A stretch of DNA of 64,000 nt, taken from NCBI GenBank assembly GCA_937864535.1, contig CALMJS010000012.1:1-64000 (forward strand), given 5' to 3'. This DNA comes from an uncultured Paracoccaceae bacterium (lineage in GTDB: Bacteria; Pseudomonadota; Alphaproteobacteria; Rhodobacterales; Rhodobacteraceae). Positions 42,733 through 51,772 of this stretch are shown piece by piece. The translations under genes were made by a program, and so were the position numbers. Under the pieces are notes generated by a model, which did not search any database, was not told the DNA's origin, and saw only the letters and a program-made list of their open reading frames with translations. Numbering within the stretch: position 1 is the stretch's first letter; the number at the start of each line of letters is the position of its first letter.

Positions 42733-43704
42733 CTAATGCGTGGCGATCTCGTCCATAATGCGCACCAGTTCACGGGTGATTCCCGGTTCTGACAGCGCAT
42801 GGCCTGCCATCGGGATCATATGTATGCGCGACTCGGGCCATTTTCGATGCAGGGACCACGCCGCGGCGGGCGGGCAGATCATATCATAACGCCCCTGAAC
42901 AATCCGGCCCGGAATGCCGCGCAGCCGGTGCATATTGTTCAGAATGGCGGTCTCTTGAGTCAGGAACCCGCCATTGATGAAATAGTGATTCTCTAGCCGC
43001 GCAAAGGCCCGCGCATAGTCCCCCGGCGCCTCACCCGCAAAGCCGTTGCTATCGACCGAGGCCAAGGCATTTTCCCAATTCGCCCAAGCCCGCGCATGGC
43101 GGATTTCATCGGGCATATGGCCGCTGAACAGACGGCGGTGATAGGCCTCTATCAGATTGCCGCGCTCTGCCTCTGGAATGGGGTCCACAAACCGCGCCCA
43201 GAGATCGGGCCAGAATTGCCCGGCGCCGCCGCCATAGAACCAGTCCAGTTCGCGCTGGGTCATCAGGAAAACACCACGCAGAATCAGGCTCAGGACCCGT
43301 TCGGGATGGGTTTGCGCATAAACCAAGGCAAGCGTCGCGCCCCAGCTACCGCCAAAGGCGTGCCAGCGCCCGATCCCCAGCACCTGCCGAATCTGTTCGA
43401 TGTCCCGCACAAGATCCCAGGTCGTGTTATTATGCACGCTCGCCTGCGGGACGGACCGCCCGCACCCACGCTGATCAAACAGAACGATACGATAGACGTT
43501 TGGGTCGAAATACCGCCGCATGGCCGGACTACAGCCGCCACCGGGACCGCCATGCAGTACGATCACCGGCACCCCGTCGCGACGCCCGCATTGTTCAACA
43601 TAGATCCGATGCCCATTGCCCACGTCCAGCATCTGCTGGTCAAATGGGTCAATCGGGGGATAAAGGTGCGGCACAGCGCGTCTTTGACCTGAAACCTTGT
43701 CCAT
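42733..43704 (-). CDS. pip: Proline iminopeptidase
   Basis: Start MDKVSGQRRAVPHLYPPIDPF (43704; MTMDK at 43710 possible); VIVLHGGPGGGCSP, HAFGGSWGATLAL. Confidence 0.92.
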   Translation of the reverse strand: MDKVSGQRRAVPHLYPPIDPFDQQMLDVGNGHRIYVEQCGRRDGVPVIVLHGGPGGGCSPAMRRYFDPNVYRIVLFDQRGCGRSVPQASVHNNTTWDLVRDIEQIRQVLGIGRWHAFGGSWGATLALVYAQTHPERVLSLILRGVFLMTQRELDWFYGGGAGQFWPDLWARFVDPIPEAERGNLIEAYHRRLFSGHMPDEIRHARAWANWENALASVDSNGFAGEAPGDYARAFARLENHYFINGGFLTQETAILNNMHRLRGIPGRIVQGRYDMICPPAAAWSLHRKWPESRIHMIPMAGHALSEPGITRELVRIMDEIATH

Positions 43705-43758
43705 GGTCATTCTATATAGCACGCAAACGCCGCAGACCATCAGTGAGTGGAGAGCAAG

Positions 43759-44493
43759 ATGTCCGTAACCGTTGATCCCGCCGAAGTGGCCAAATTTGAA
43801 GCAATGGCTGCTGAGTGGTGGGACCTTGATGGCAAATTCAAGCCCCTGCACATGATGAACCCCGTGCGACTGTCCTATATCACCACGCAAATCGCTGCCG
43901 AATTCGGTCGTGACCTGAGCGCTGAGGCTCCCTTTGCGGGGCTGCGCATTCTGGATATCGGCTGTGGTGGCGGTCTGCTCTGCGAACCGATGGCGCGTCT
44001 GGGGGCCACGATCGTCGGGGTTGATGCCGCAGAACGCAACATTCCGGTTGCGCAGGCGCACGCCCGCCAATCCGGTCTGACCATTGATTACCGCCACACA
44101 ACGGCCGAGGCGCTGGCAGATGCCGGCGAACAATTCGACGCCGTTTTGAACATGGAAGTGGTCGAACACGTCGCCGACCCGCTGGCCTATCTCACGGCCT
44201 GTCAGCAATTGCTGAAACCGGGCGGGCTGCATCTGTGTTCAACGATCAATCGCAATCCCAAGAGCTTTGCCGTCGCCATTCTGGGCGCAGAATACGTGAT
44301 GCGGTGGCTGCCCAAGGGCACGCATGACTGGGCGAAATTCATCACGCCTGACGAGTTGTTCGATCTGATCCGGCGCGCTGGCCTCGATCCTGTGGACCGC
44401 AAGGGCTATGTGTTTAACCCGGTCCTGTGGAAATGGTCGATCAGCGACCGCGATCTGTCGGTGAACTATGTGACCGCGGCGATCAAACGCTAG
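43759..44493 (+). CDS. ubiG: Bifunctional 2-polyprenyl-6-hydroxyphenol methylase/3-demethylubiquinol 3-O-methyltransferase
   Basis: [66 protein letters not shown]. Confidence 0.96.
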   Translation: MSVTVDPAEVAKFEAMAAEWWDLDGKFKPLHMMNPVRLSYITTQIAAEFGRDLSAEAPFAGLRILDIGCGGGLLCEPMARLGATIVGVDAAERNIPVAQAHARQSGLTIDYRHTTAEALADAGEQFDAVLNMEVVEHVADPLAYLTACQQLLKPGGLHLCSTINRNPKSFAVAILGAEYVMRWLPKGTHDWAKFITPDELFDLIRRAGLDPVDRKGYVFNPVLWKWSISDRDLSVNYVTAAIKR

Positions 44494-45275
44494 TAGCCGC
44501 GCCGCATGACGGCGGTGATCTGTTCATGCGGGACAAATCCCGCCCGTTCATACAGCCGCCGCGCATCGCCGTCCGCATCGGCAGCGATCACAAACCGCAG
44601 CCCCGGCTGGCGCGCATCGGCCCAATCATGCGCCACCTTGAGCAGGGCAGAACAAATCCCGCGACGACGGTAGGACTGCCTCGTTTCAACAGCCTGATAC
44701 CGCGCGACCCTGTCGTCGTGAAAAATACCCATGGCAGCCGCCAGAACGTCACCGTCAAAGACGCCAAACCACTGACCCTCGCCGCGCGCGATTTGGTCCC
44801 GACGCGCTGCATTGCGACGCTCCAGATAGGTCCGATGGGTCGAGTCGCCGTAGCCCAGTTCGCGGCCGATTTCCTCCATCAGGTCGGTCAGGCTGGTCCA
44901 GTCGTCGCCATCAATCGCCCTGACCGTCAGGCCCTCGGGCATCGCAGGTGATTTCATTGAACCGGCGAGAGTGAGGAATGCTGATTTTTCAACACTATAG
45001 CCATGCTCTTGGAACCAAACTTGGGCGGCGGCGTCCATAGCGTAGTCGGCCAGATCCCATTGGATGCACACATGCGATACCTGCGGAAAATGCGTGGCAA
45101 ACCGGTCCGCGACTTCGGCAGGATCAGACGGAGCATGACGTTCGATCAGGCAATTTCCAAACCAGTAATCAGGCTCTGACGGAGTTGTGCAGACAACATA
45201 GCGGCCCATGTCGGTCAATTGCGTGAGACCCCGCATGACCAGCATATCCGTCGCGATCCCGTCAGATTGAATCAT
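44490..45275 (-). CDS. GNAT family N-acetyltransferase
   Basis: 261 aa; [28 protein letters not shown] acetyl-CoA-binding motif. Confidence 0.85.
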   Translation of the reverse strand: MIQSDGIATDMLVMRGLTQLTDMGRYVVCTTPSEPDYWFGNCLIERHAPSDPAEVADRFATHFPQVSHVCIQWDLADYAMDAAAQVWFQEHGYSVEKSAFLTLAGSMKSPAMPEGLTVRAIDGDDWTSLTDLMEEIGRELGYGDSTHRTYLERRNAARRDQIARGEGQWFGVFDGDVLAAAMGIFHDDRVARYQAVETRQSYRRRGICSALLKVAHDWADARQPGLRFVIAADADGDARRLYERAGFVPHEQITAVMRRGY

Positions 45276-45715
45276 TCGCCTTCACTCAGTTGTAGCCGCA
45301 GTTCACGCAATACCGGAATCACGGCCCGGACCTTATCCGACCCGACCTTATCGACAAGGCCGGTAATGATCGGCGTCATCGCGGCGAGGGCATCGTCCCG
45401 CGCCCGTTTGCCCGCAGGGCTGATCGACACCAGTTTGCGCCGGGCATCGTCCCAATCCGGCCGGATGTGAACCCATCCCGCCCATTCAAGTTTTCCCAGC
45501 GTATTCGTCATCGCCCCGCGGGTCAGGTGAAAGGTCCGCGCCAATTGCGCTGGCGTCCGTTCATCCCCGCTATGAGCCAAATGATTGAGAACCGAAAAAT
45601 GCGACAGTTCCATCCCCTTGGGCAGGACCCGGGCAACGTTCGCCCGCGCGAGCTGATCCACAGTGAGGATCTCGCTGAAAAACGTGACTGCCAAATTGTT
45701 GGTCTGACTATTCAT
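45272..45715 (-). CDS. MarR family transcriptional regulator
   Basis: 147 aa; wHTH LAHSGDERTPAQLARTFHLTRGAMTNTLGKLEWAGWVHIRPDWDDARRKLVSISPAG. Confidence 0.9.
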   Translation of the reverse strand: MNSQTNNLAVTFFSEILTVDQLARANVARVLPKGMELSHFSVLNHLAHSGDERTPAQLARTFHLTRGAMTNTLGKLEWAGWVHIRPDWDDARRKLVSISPAGKRARDDALAAMTPIITGLVDKVGSDKVRAVIPVLRELRLQLSEGE

Positions 45716-46544
45716 TCGGGCCTTTGAAGGATCGGTCGTGCATCAGGGACGGGACGCGCGCCCGTGCTTTAGACACCTCGTCCGGGTTCAGATCAACAAA
45801 AACAATACCTTCAGCCTCGCCTCCATCCGCAATAACCGCGCCCCAGGGCGAAATTGCGAGACTATGCCCATAGGTGCGGCGCCCCTTGGTTGTGGGTCCC
45901 GGATGCAGGCCGGTTTGGGCAGCCGCCAAAACATAGCAACCCGTCTCGATCGCACGCGCCCGCAACAATGGTTCCCAATGCGCCGCCCCGGTGACGGGTG
46001 AAAACGCCGCAGGTGCCAGAATAATCGTCGCGCCGGACTGGGCCAACAAACGGTGCAAATGCGGAAACCGCAGGTCGTAACAGACGGTCAGACCCAGTCG
46101 GCCAAAGGGCGTATCGCACAGCACCGCGCGATCGCCCGGTCGAAAACCTGCAGATTCGCGATAGATTTCCGTCTCCGACACCTGCACATCGAACATATGG
46201 ATTTTATCGTAACGCGCAGCGATTTCGCCGCTCGGGGTAATCACAAACGACCGATTGGCAAACCGTCCATCCGGGTCTGTGGTTTTCACCGCCAGAGATC
46301 CTATCGAGACCCAGATCCCATGTTTGGCCGCCGTATCGCGCAGACCGGCAAGGACGATGTCCTGTTCTTCGGACGTCAGCACTGCCTGCTGATGGGCGCG
46401 GTCCATGCTGATGATATTGGTCACCTCGGGCGTCAGAACGAATCCGGCACCATCCGCAACAGCCCGTTCAATAGCGCTGCGGACCATCACCAAGTTATCG
46501 GCTGGCTGGTCAGACGACGTGATCTGAAGGAGCGCGGCCCTCAC
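45708..46544 (-). CDS. Carbon-nitrogen hydrolase (nitrilase superfamily)
   Basis: 278 aa; Glu/Lys/Cys triad contexts VLTPEV, YDKIHMFDV, LTVCYDLRFP. Confidence 0.92.
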   Translation of the reverse strand: MRAALLQITSSDQPADNLVMVRSAIERAVADGAGFVLTPEVTNIISMDRAHQQAVLTSEEQDIVLAGLRDTAAKHGIWVSIGSLAVKTTDPDGRFANRSFVITPSGEIAARYDKIHMFDVQVSETEIYRESAGFRPGDRAVLCDTPFGRLGLTVCYDLRFPHLHRLLAQSGATIILAPAAFSPVTGAAHWEPLLRARAIETGCYVLAAAQTGLHPGPTTKGRRTYGHSLAISPWGAVIADGGEAEGIVFVDLNPDEVSKARARVPSLMHDRSFKGPNE

Positions 46545-46795
46545 GCCAAGAGCGGGTCCAGCCTGCCCGCGCGATCAAGGGCGTGGATATCGTCGCAGCC
46601 ACCAACATGTTGACCGTCAATGAAAATCTGCGGGACGGTGCGCCCGCCATTCGCCCGCCGGACCATCTCTGCCCGGCGGTCCGGGTCTGCGATAACGTCG
46701 ATTTCGGTAAACGCCACGCCCTTGGATTTCAGCAAATGTTTTGCCCGGTGGCAAAATCCGCAAAAGGGCGACGTGTAAATCTCGACAGGTTTCAT
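46541..46795 (-). CDS. grxC: Glutaredoxin 3
   Basis: 84 aa; VEIYTSPFCGFCHRAKHLL and TVPQIFIDGQHVGGCDDI. Confidence 0.95.
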   Translation of the reverse strand: MKPVEIYTSPFCGFCHRAKHLLKSKGVAFTEIDVIADPDRRAEMVRRANGGRTVPQIFIDGQHVGGCDDIHALDRAGRLDPLLA

Positions 46796-46824
46796 GGAAA
46801 ATCCTCTGCTTGAGTCATCCCAAT

Positions 46825-47547
46825 TTAGGCATCTTTTGCCGCGCGGGCCAGTGTCAGTACGCTCACCTCTCTGGCACCAGCACGAAATGCCCCGTCGGTT
46901 GCCGCGCTCAGTGTCGCGCCGGTCGTCATAACATCGTCGATAATCAGAACGTGCCGCCCGCGCAATCGCCCGCCGCGCCGGGGATGGGGCTGAATCGAAT
47001 CCAATTGGTTGAGCAGGCGGTCCTCACGGCTCATCCCCTCGGTAGGAGGCGTACGGCGGATCCGTATCAACCCATCCACGCTGACCGGTCGCCCAACCAG
47101 ATGCCCGACCTCCTGAGCCAGAACCGCAGACTGATTGTACCTGCGCCGCAAGAGCCGCGTCCAATGCAACGGTACAGGCACGATAACCGTATCAGTCTGA
47201 AGCAAGGGTCGCGCCACCTGTGCCATCATACGGCCTAGCACAGGGACGAGGTCGAGCCTATCACCGTGTTTTAACGCCAGAACCAGTTTGCGACCAGCAC
47301 CCGCATAGCGCATCGCGGTTCTGCCGTTTTTCCAATTCCGGGTCACACGCAGACATTCGTCACAAAGAACGGGACCGTCGTCAGTCCCCGGCAACACGGT
47401 GCCGCAGCACTCGCAAACCGTACCACTGGCGAACTCCGCCTCTCGCCAGCAGGTCGCACACAGGCCACCGTCCCCTTCGGTAAAGGACCCACATAACCCG
47501 CATTGCGGTGGCATGATGATGCGGACAGCCCTTTGCAACATTCCCAT
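46825..47547 (-). CDS. ComF family phosphoribosyltransferase-like protein
   Basis: 240 aa; N-terminal CxxC zinc-like motifs, VLIIDDVMTTGATLSAATD PRPP motif. Confidence 0.92.
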   Translation of the reverse strand: MGMLQRAVRIIMPPQCGLCGSFTEGDGGLCATCWREAEFASGTVCECCGTVLPGTDDGPVLCDECLRVTRNWKNGRTAMRYAGAGRKLVLALKHGDRLDLVPVLGRMMAQVARPLLQTDTVIVPVPLHWTRLLRRRYNQSAVLAQEVGHLVGRPVSVDGLIRIRRTPPTEGMSREDRLLNQLDSIQPHPRRGGRLRGRHVLIIDDVMTTGATLSAATDGAFRAGAREVSVLTLARAAKDA

Positions 47548-47566
47548 TCTTGCCTAAACCGGGTGT

Positions 47567-48388
47567 ATGAAAACCCCGCCTCTCCTTACCGATGTCAAAG
47601 CTCTGCGGCGTAACCGCCAGAGGTTGTCTGCAACTTTCATGCTGGATCTGATCGCAGATGAAGTTGATGAAAGACTGATTGAGGTTAACAGGTCGTTTAA
47701 CGCACCTGCGATCGTCACCGGACTGCCAGACTATTGGCAAACGCGCCTGCCTACTGCGGTGGTTGCCGAAGATCTCGACAGGTTGACGCTGGACAGCGCC
47801 GCGCATGATCTGGTGATCCATGCGATGGGCCTGCATTGGGCCAGCGATCCTATTGGGCAGATCGTACAGGCTCGCCACGCGCTGCGCCCTGACGGGCTGT
47901 TCCTCGGGGTGATGTTCGGCGGACAGACCCTGCATGAATTGCGCAGTGTTCTGGCCGAGGCGGAGGCGCGCGTCACCGGCGGCCTATCGCCGCGCGTGGC
48001 GCCGATGGCGGAAATCCGCGATCTGGGCGCACTGTTACAGCGGGCCGGAATGGCCCTGCCGGTCGCCGACGCTATGCCGCTGACCGTGACCTATGCCGAC
48101 ATCTGGGCGCTGATGCGTGATCTCCGAGCGATGGGCGAGGCAAACGCGCTATCCGCCCGCCTACGCCATCCGACGCGGCGCGCCGTGTTCCAAGAGGCAG
48201 AGCGCCTGTATGCACAGCATTTCGGCACGCAGGACGGCCGGATCAGCGCAACCTTTGAAGTGATTTTTCTGACCGGCTGGGCGCCTGACGACAGCCAGCA
48301 AAAACCGCTCCGCCCCGGTTCGGCGCAGGTCAGTCTGGCGCAGGCCCTAGGCACATGCGAATTTCCACCTCCTCCTTCGAAGGATTGA
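47567..48388 (+). CDS. SAM-dependent methyltransferase (NDUFAF5/BioC-like)
   Basis: 273 aa; LDLIADEVDERL...DLVIHAMGLHWASDPIGQIVQARHALRPDGLFLGVMFGGQTLHELR. Confidence 0.85.
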   Translation: MKTPPLLTDVKALRRNRQRLSATFMLDLIADEVDERLIEVNRSFNAPAIVTGLPDYWQTRLPTAVVAEDLDRLTLDSAAHDLVIHAMGLHWASDPIGQIVQARHALRPDGLFLGVMFGGQTLHELRSVLAEAEARVTGGLSPRVAPMAEIRDLGALLQRAGMALPVADAMPLTVTYADIWALMRDLRAMGEANALSARLRHPTRRAVFQEAERLYAQHFGTQDGRISATFEVIFLTGWAPDDSQQKPLRPGSAQVSLAQALGTCEFPPPPSKD

Positions 48389-48420
48389 CCCAGAGCGGTA
48401 TAGGCCTACCTTCGGCGGAA

Positions 48421-49512
48421 ATGATGAAACGGGACACCATGAAAGACGTACAAAACAAAGGCGGCATTGCAACCTGCCCCGCCCATGCCCCCAAAGATCA
48501 TCCGCGTGTCAAACCACGGCGGATCGGTGTTCTCTTGGCAAATCTGGGGACACCGGACGCAACGGACTATTGGTCGATGCGTCGGTATCTGAGCGAATTT
48601 CTGTCGGACAAGCGGGTGATCGACTATCCCGCGTGGAAATGGCAGCCGATCCTGCAGGGGATCATTCTGTCAATCCGACCGTTCAAGTCCGGCAAGAATT
48701 ACCAGTCGATCTGGAACAATGACCTGAACGAGAGCCCGTTGATGACAATCACGCGGGACCAGACCTCGGCCATCCGCGCCAGCCTCGCCGGGATGTTTGG
48801 GGAACAGGTCATGGTGGATTTCTGTATGCGCTATGGCAATCCGTCTACCGTATCCAAGGTACGGGAAATGGTCGCCGCCGGCTGTGATCGCATCGTGTTC
48901 ATGCCGCTCTACCCGCAATACGCTGGTGCGACCTCGGCCACCGCAAATGACCAGCTGTTCCGTGCGCTGATGCAGGAAAAATGGCAGCCCGCCGTTCGGA
49001 TCGTTCCGCCCTATTTCGAAGAACCGGCCTATATCGACGCGCTGGCTGCCTCTGTCCGCCGGGTCTACGATACGATGGCCGAAAAACCGGACGTGCTGGT
49101 CTGTTCCTATCACGGCCTGCCAAAGCGGTATCTGACCGAGGCCGGGGACCCCTACCACTGTCAGTGCGTGAAAACCACGCGACTGCTGCGCGAACGTTTG
49201 GGTTGGACAACCGACCAGATCATCACGACCTTCCAGTCGAAATTCGGCCCAGAGGAATGGCTCCAGCCCTACACCGTAGAAGAGGTCGCACGACTGGCCG
49301 AACGCGGCAAAAAGCGGATTGCCGTGATTGCACCGGCCTTTAGCGCCGACTGCATCGAGACGCTGGAAGAGATCAACGAGGAAATCCGCGAAAGCTTTGA
49401 GCACGCTGGCGGCGAGAGCTTTACCTACATTCCCTGTCTGAACGATGACACGGCCCATATAGAGGCCCTGACCGGGGTCATCGTCGAAAACCTCAAAGGT
49501 TGGATCGGATAA
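48421..49512 (+). CDS. hemH: Ferrochelatase
   Basis: RRIGVLLANLGTPDATDYWSMRRYLSEFLSDKRVID; LVCSYHGLPKRYLTEAGDPYHCQC; start among M48421/48424/48439. Confidence 0.96.
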   Translation: MMKRDTMKDVQNKGGIATCPAHAPKDHPRVKPRRIGVLLANLGTPDATDYWSMRRYLSEFLSDKRVIDYPAWKWQPILQGIILSIRPFKSGKNYQSIWNNDLNESPLMTITRDQTSAIRASLAGMFGEQVMVDFCMRYGNPSTVSKVREMVAAGCDRIVFMPLYPQYAGATSATANDQLFRALMQEKWQPAVRIVPPYFEEPAYIDALAASVRRVYDTMAEKPDVLVCSYHGLPKRYLTEAGDPYHCQCVKTTRLLRERLGWTTDQIITTFQSKFGPEEWLQPYTVEEVARLAERGKKRIAVIAPAFSADCIETLEEINEEIRESFEHAGGESFTYIPCLNDDTAHIEALTGVIVENLKGWIG

Positions 49513-49520
49513 AACAAAAA

Positions 49521-49545
49521 GGGCGGTAACCAGAGGTTACCGCCC
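49521..49545 (-). terminator. Terminator hairpin between hemH and small secreted protein gene
   Basis: GGGCGGTAACC-AGA-GGTTACCGCCC, 11-bp perfect stem; T tract on the minus strand (TTTTTGTTTT). Confidence 0.8.
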
Positions 49546-49569
49546 AATTCGTTTGCGTCGGTCCTAAAA

Positions 49570-49752
49570 TTAGGAAGCAGCGACGGCGATCAGAGCGACC
49601 AGGATCAGCGGAATGATCAGGCCGGAAGCGGACGAACCAGCAGCGGCTTCTTCAACCACAACCGGAGCGACTTCAACAACGGGGGCCATGCCACCAGCGA
49701 AAGCGGTCGATGCAACGCCAGCGAAAGCTGCTGCGAGAGCGAGTTTTTTCAT
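49570..49752 (-). CDS. Small secreted / tail-anchored hydrophobic protein
   Basis: 60 aa: MKKLALAAAFAGVASTAFAGGMAPVVEVAPVVVEEAAAGSSASGLIIPLILVALIAVAAS; signal peptide plus C-terminal TM; own terminator. Confidence 0.75.
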   Translation of the reverse strand: MKKLALAAAFAGVASTAFAGGMAPVVEVAPVVVEEAAAGSSASGLIIPLILVALIAVAAS

Positions 49753-49897
49753 GTTAGTTCTCCAAGTTTTACCCACGGCCAATGTTGAGGACAGCCAAGG
49801 GCATTTAAGTATTACCTCGTGACCCTTTTAACGCGCAATTTCGATGCTTTGCCAAGAGGTCACACATCGTTCACGTCAAAACTAGGGCGCGATGTCG

Positions 49898-50488
49898 TCA
49901 AATCAGCAACACTTGTGTGCCGACTTGGGTCAAACTGAACAATTCTGCGATGTGCTCATTGTACAAACCGATGCATCCGTTGGATGATCTTCGGCCAATT
50001 TTCCGGGTGTCATGGGTTCCGTGGATCCGGTAAAACTCCCACGACAGGTACAGCGCATGGGTGCCCAAGGGGTTATCCGGCCCCGGCCCGATATAATCCG
50101 GCCATTCGGGATTGCGTTGTTTCATTGCGGGGGTCGGACGCCATTCGGGGCCTTCAACCTTGCGGGTGATTTCGGTGTGACCACGGCGGGTCAGGTCATC
50201 CGTCAAGGGAACCGAAGTCGGAAAGAGTTTGTAAACCGATTCGTCTTCGGACCAGTAGTGCAGAGCACGGCTCTGGATATCGACCAAGACCGCACCTTTG
50301 TTCAGGTTGTCGAAATAGGGGCGCCAATCCAGCGACCGGAAACTTGAAATGTTCCGCTCAACTGTTTGTGAAATCGCGGATTCAAGTTCCGTCGAACCTG
50401 CGGTCTGGGACTGCGCAAATGCACCTGTACCGACCGTCGCGGCGGCGGTGGCAACAAAGGCGCGGCGAGTCAGCTTATGTTCGCTCAT
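49898..50488 (-). CDS. L,D-transpeptidase (YkuD family), Tat-type signal
   Basis: MSEHKLTRRAFVATAAATVGTGAFAQ; catalytic HGTHDTRKIGRRSSNGCIGLYN. Confidence 0.9.
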   Translation of the reverse strand: MSEHKLTRRAFVATAAATVGTGAFAQSQTAGSTELESAISQTVERNISSFRSLDWRPYFDNLNKGAVLVDIQSRALHYWSEDESVYKLFPTSVPLTDDLTRRGHTEITRKVEGPEWRPTPAMKQRNPEWPDYIGPGPDNPLGTHALYLSWEFYRIHGTHDTRKIGRRSSNGCIGLYNEHIAELFSLTQVGTQVLLI

Positions 50489-50659
50489 GATTTTTCTCTG
50501 CCGATAGTGTCTGGGGCCTGATGATCGCCCCATACAATAGGTTCATGGAAACCGCACATCAATTCACACTCGCGGGATGTGGGCGGAACAAAGCCGACCA
50601 AGATTTGATCTGATGCGCCACAAAGGCTACAGAGACCCAAGTTCTAAACGGAGATCACT

Positions 50660-51175
50660 ATGAATCGTCGCGCCTTGGTCTTTGGGGCTCTTGCCCTTGG
50701 TCTGACGGCCTGTGGACAGACCGCATCGCGGATTGGTCCCGATGGCCTGCCCTTGCCGCAAATCTATCAGATCAAACCGGGTGACGAGGGCGATGTTCAG
50801 TATCGCTTCCTTGATTCGGTCAACTCGCTGCGCGCTGCGGCCGGACTTGTCCCGCTGACGATGAGCGCCCAGCTGAATGCCGCCGCCGCAACCCATTCGC
50901 GTGACATGGCGCTGCAAAACCGTCCGTGGCACTTTGGCTCGGACGGGTCGTCACCGCTGCAACGCGCCCAGCGTGTTGGCTACACAGGGCGTATTCTGGG
51001 CGAAAACATCTCGGAAACCTATGAGACCGAGCTGGAAACGCTGGCAGCCTGGCTAGAGCAGGCCGACACGCGTGACGTTGTGATGGACCGGGCCGCGACC
51101 GAAATGGGCTTTAGCTGGTACCAGGAACCCAATGGCAAGATCTGGTGGACCTTTGTCACCGGGTCAGGATACTAA
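50660..51175 (+). CDS. CAP/SCP-domain lipoprotein
   Basis: 171 aa; lipobox ALGLTACG; LDSVNSLRAAAGLVPLTMSAQLNAAAATHSRDMALQN. Confidence 0.9.
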   Translation: MNRRALVFGALALGLTACGQTASRIGPDGLPLPQIYQIKPGDEGDVQYRFLDSVNSLRAAAGLVPLTMSAQLNAAAATHSRDMALQNRPWHFGSDGSSPLQRAQRVGYTGRILGENISETYETELETLAAWLEQADTRDVVMDRAATEMGFSWYQEPNGKIWWTFVTGSGY

Positions 51176-51178
51176 CCC

Positions 51179-51679
51179 CTATGGGTAAATAAAAATCGGC
51201 GTTCCGGGGCGAACCATGGAATAGATCTCCTCGATCTCTTCGTCCCGGACCGCGATACAGCCAGCAGTCCAATCCGTATCCGGATCGGCGCGACCCTTTG
51301 GCCCCCCGTGCACGAAAATATCGCCACCCGGTGACCGTCCCTGAGAGGCCGCATAGGCCCTGTCTTGGGCGTTGGGATAGGAGACGCGCAGGGCCCTGTG
51401 GTATTGGCTATTGGGGTGCAGCCAGTCGATGAAATAGGTGCCCTCCGGGGTTTTTCCGTCGCCCTCGAACTGCTTGTGACCGACCGGATTAAAGCCCAGC
51501 GCGATATCATAGGACTTCATGACCTGATCGTCGTGCATCAGGTAGAGTTTGTGTCGCTCTTTATAGACGACGATGCTGGTCACCTCGGGGCCAGTATAGG
51601 CCGGCGGCGCGTCTGGCCGTCCGAAACAGCCCGATAGGCCAATGGCCAGCGCCAACGCCGTTAAAACTCTTAGGATCAT
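51179..51679 (-). CDS. L,D-transpeptidase family lipoprotein
   Basis: Start MILRVLTALALAIGLSGCFG (lipobox); IFVHGGPKGRADPDTDWTAGCIAVRDEEIEEIY. Confidence 0.9.
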   Translation of the reverse strand: MILRVLTALALAIGLSGCFGRPDAPPAYTGPEVTSIVVYKERHKLYLMHDDQVMKSYDIALGFNPVGHKQFEGDGKTPEGTYFIDWLHPNSQYHRALRVSYPNAQDRAYAASQGRSPGGDIFVHGGPKGRADPDTDWTAGCIAVRDEEIEEIYSMVRPGTPIFIYP

Positions 51680-51772
51680 TGCTCTCTGCCTCGGCGTTTT
51701 GCCTATTGTTGCAGAGGGTCTACAGGATTTCACGCGACCCCGCTAGCAGCGCAAGCGAGGTAGCCAATTCCA

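Noticed and set aside
43705-44232. N-terminal extension of the pip ORF to 499 aa
   Set aside because: The extension lies antisense to ubiG; the real proline iminopeptidase N-terminus begins at MDKVSG/MTMDKVSG.
47548-47566. Apparent 19-bp divergent promoter gap between comF and the methyltransferase gene
   Set aside because: The comF start is uncertain (an internal Met at MPPQCGLCG would widen the gap), so the short spacing may be an annotation artefact.
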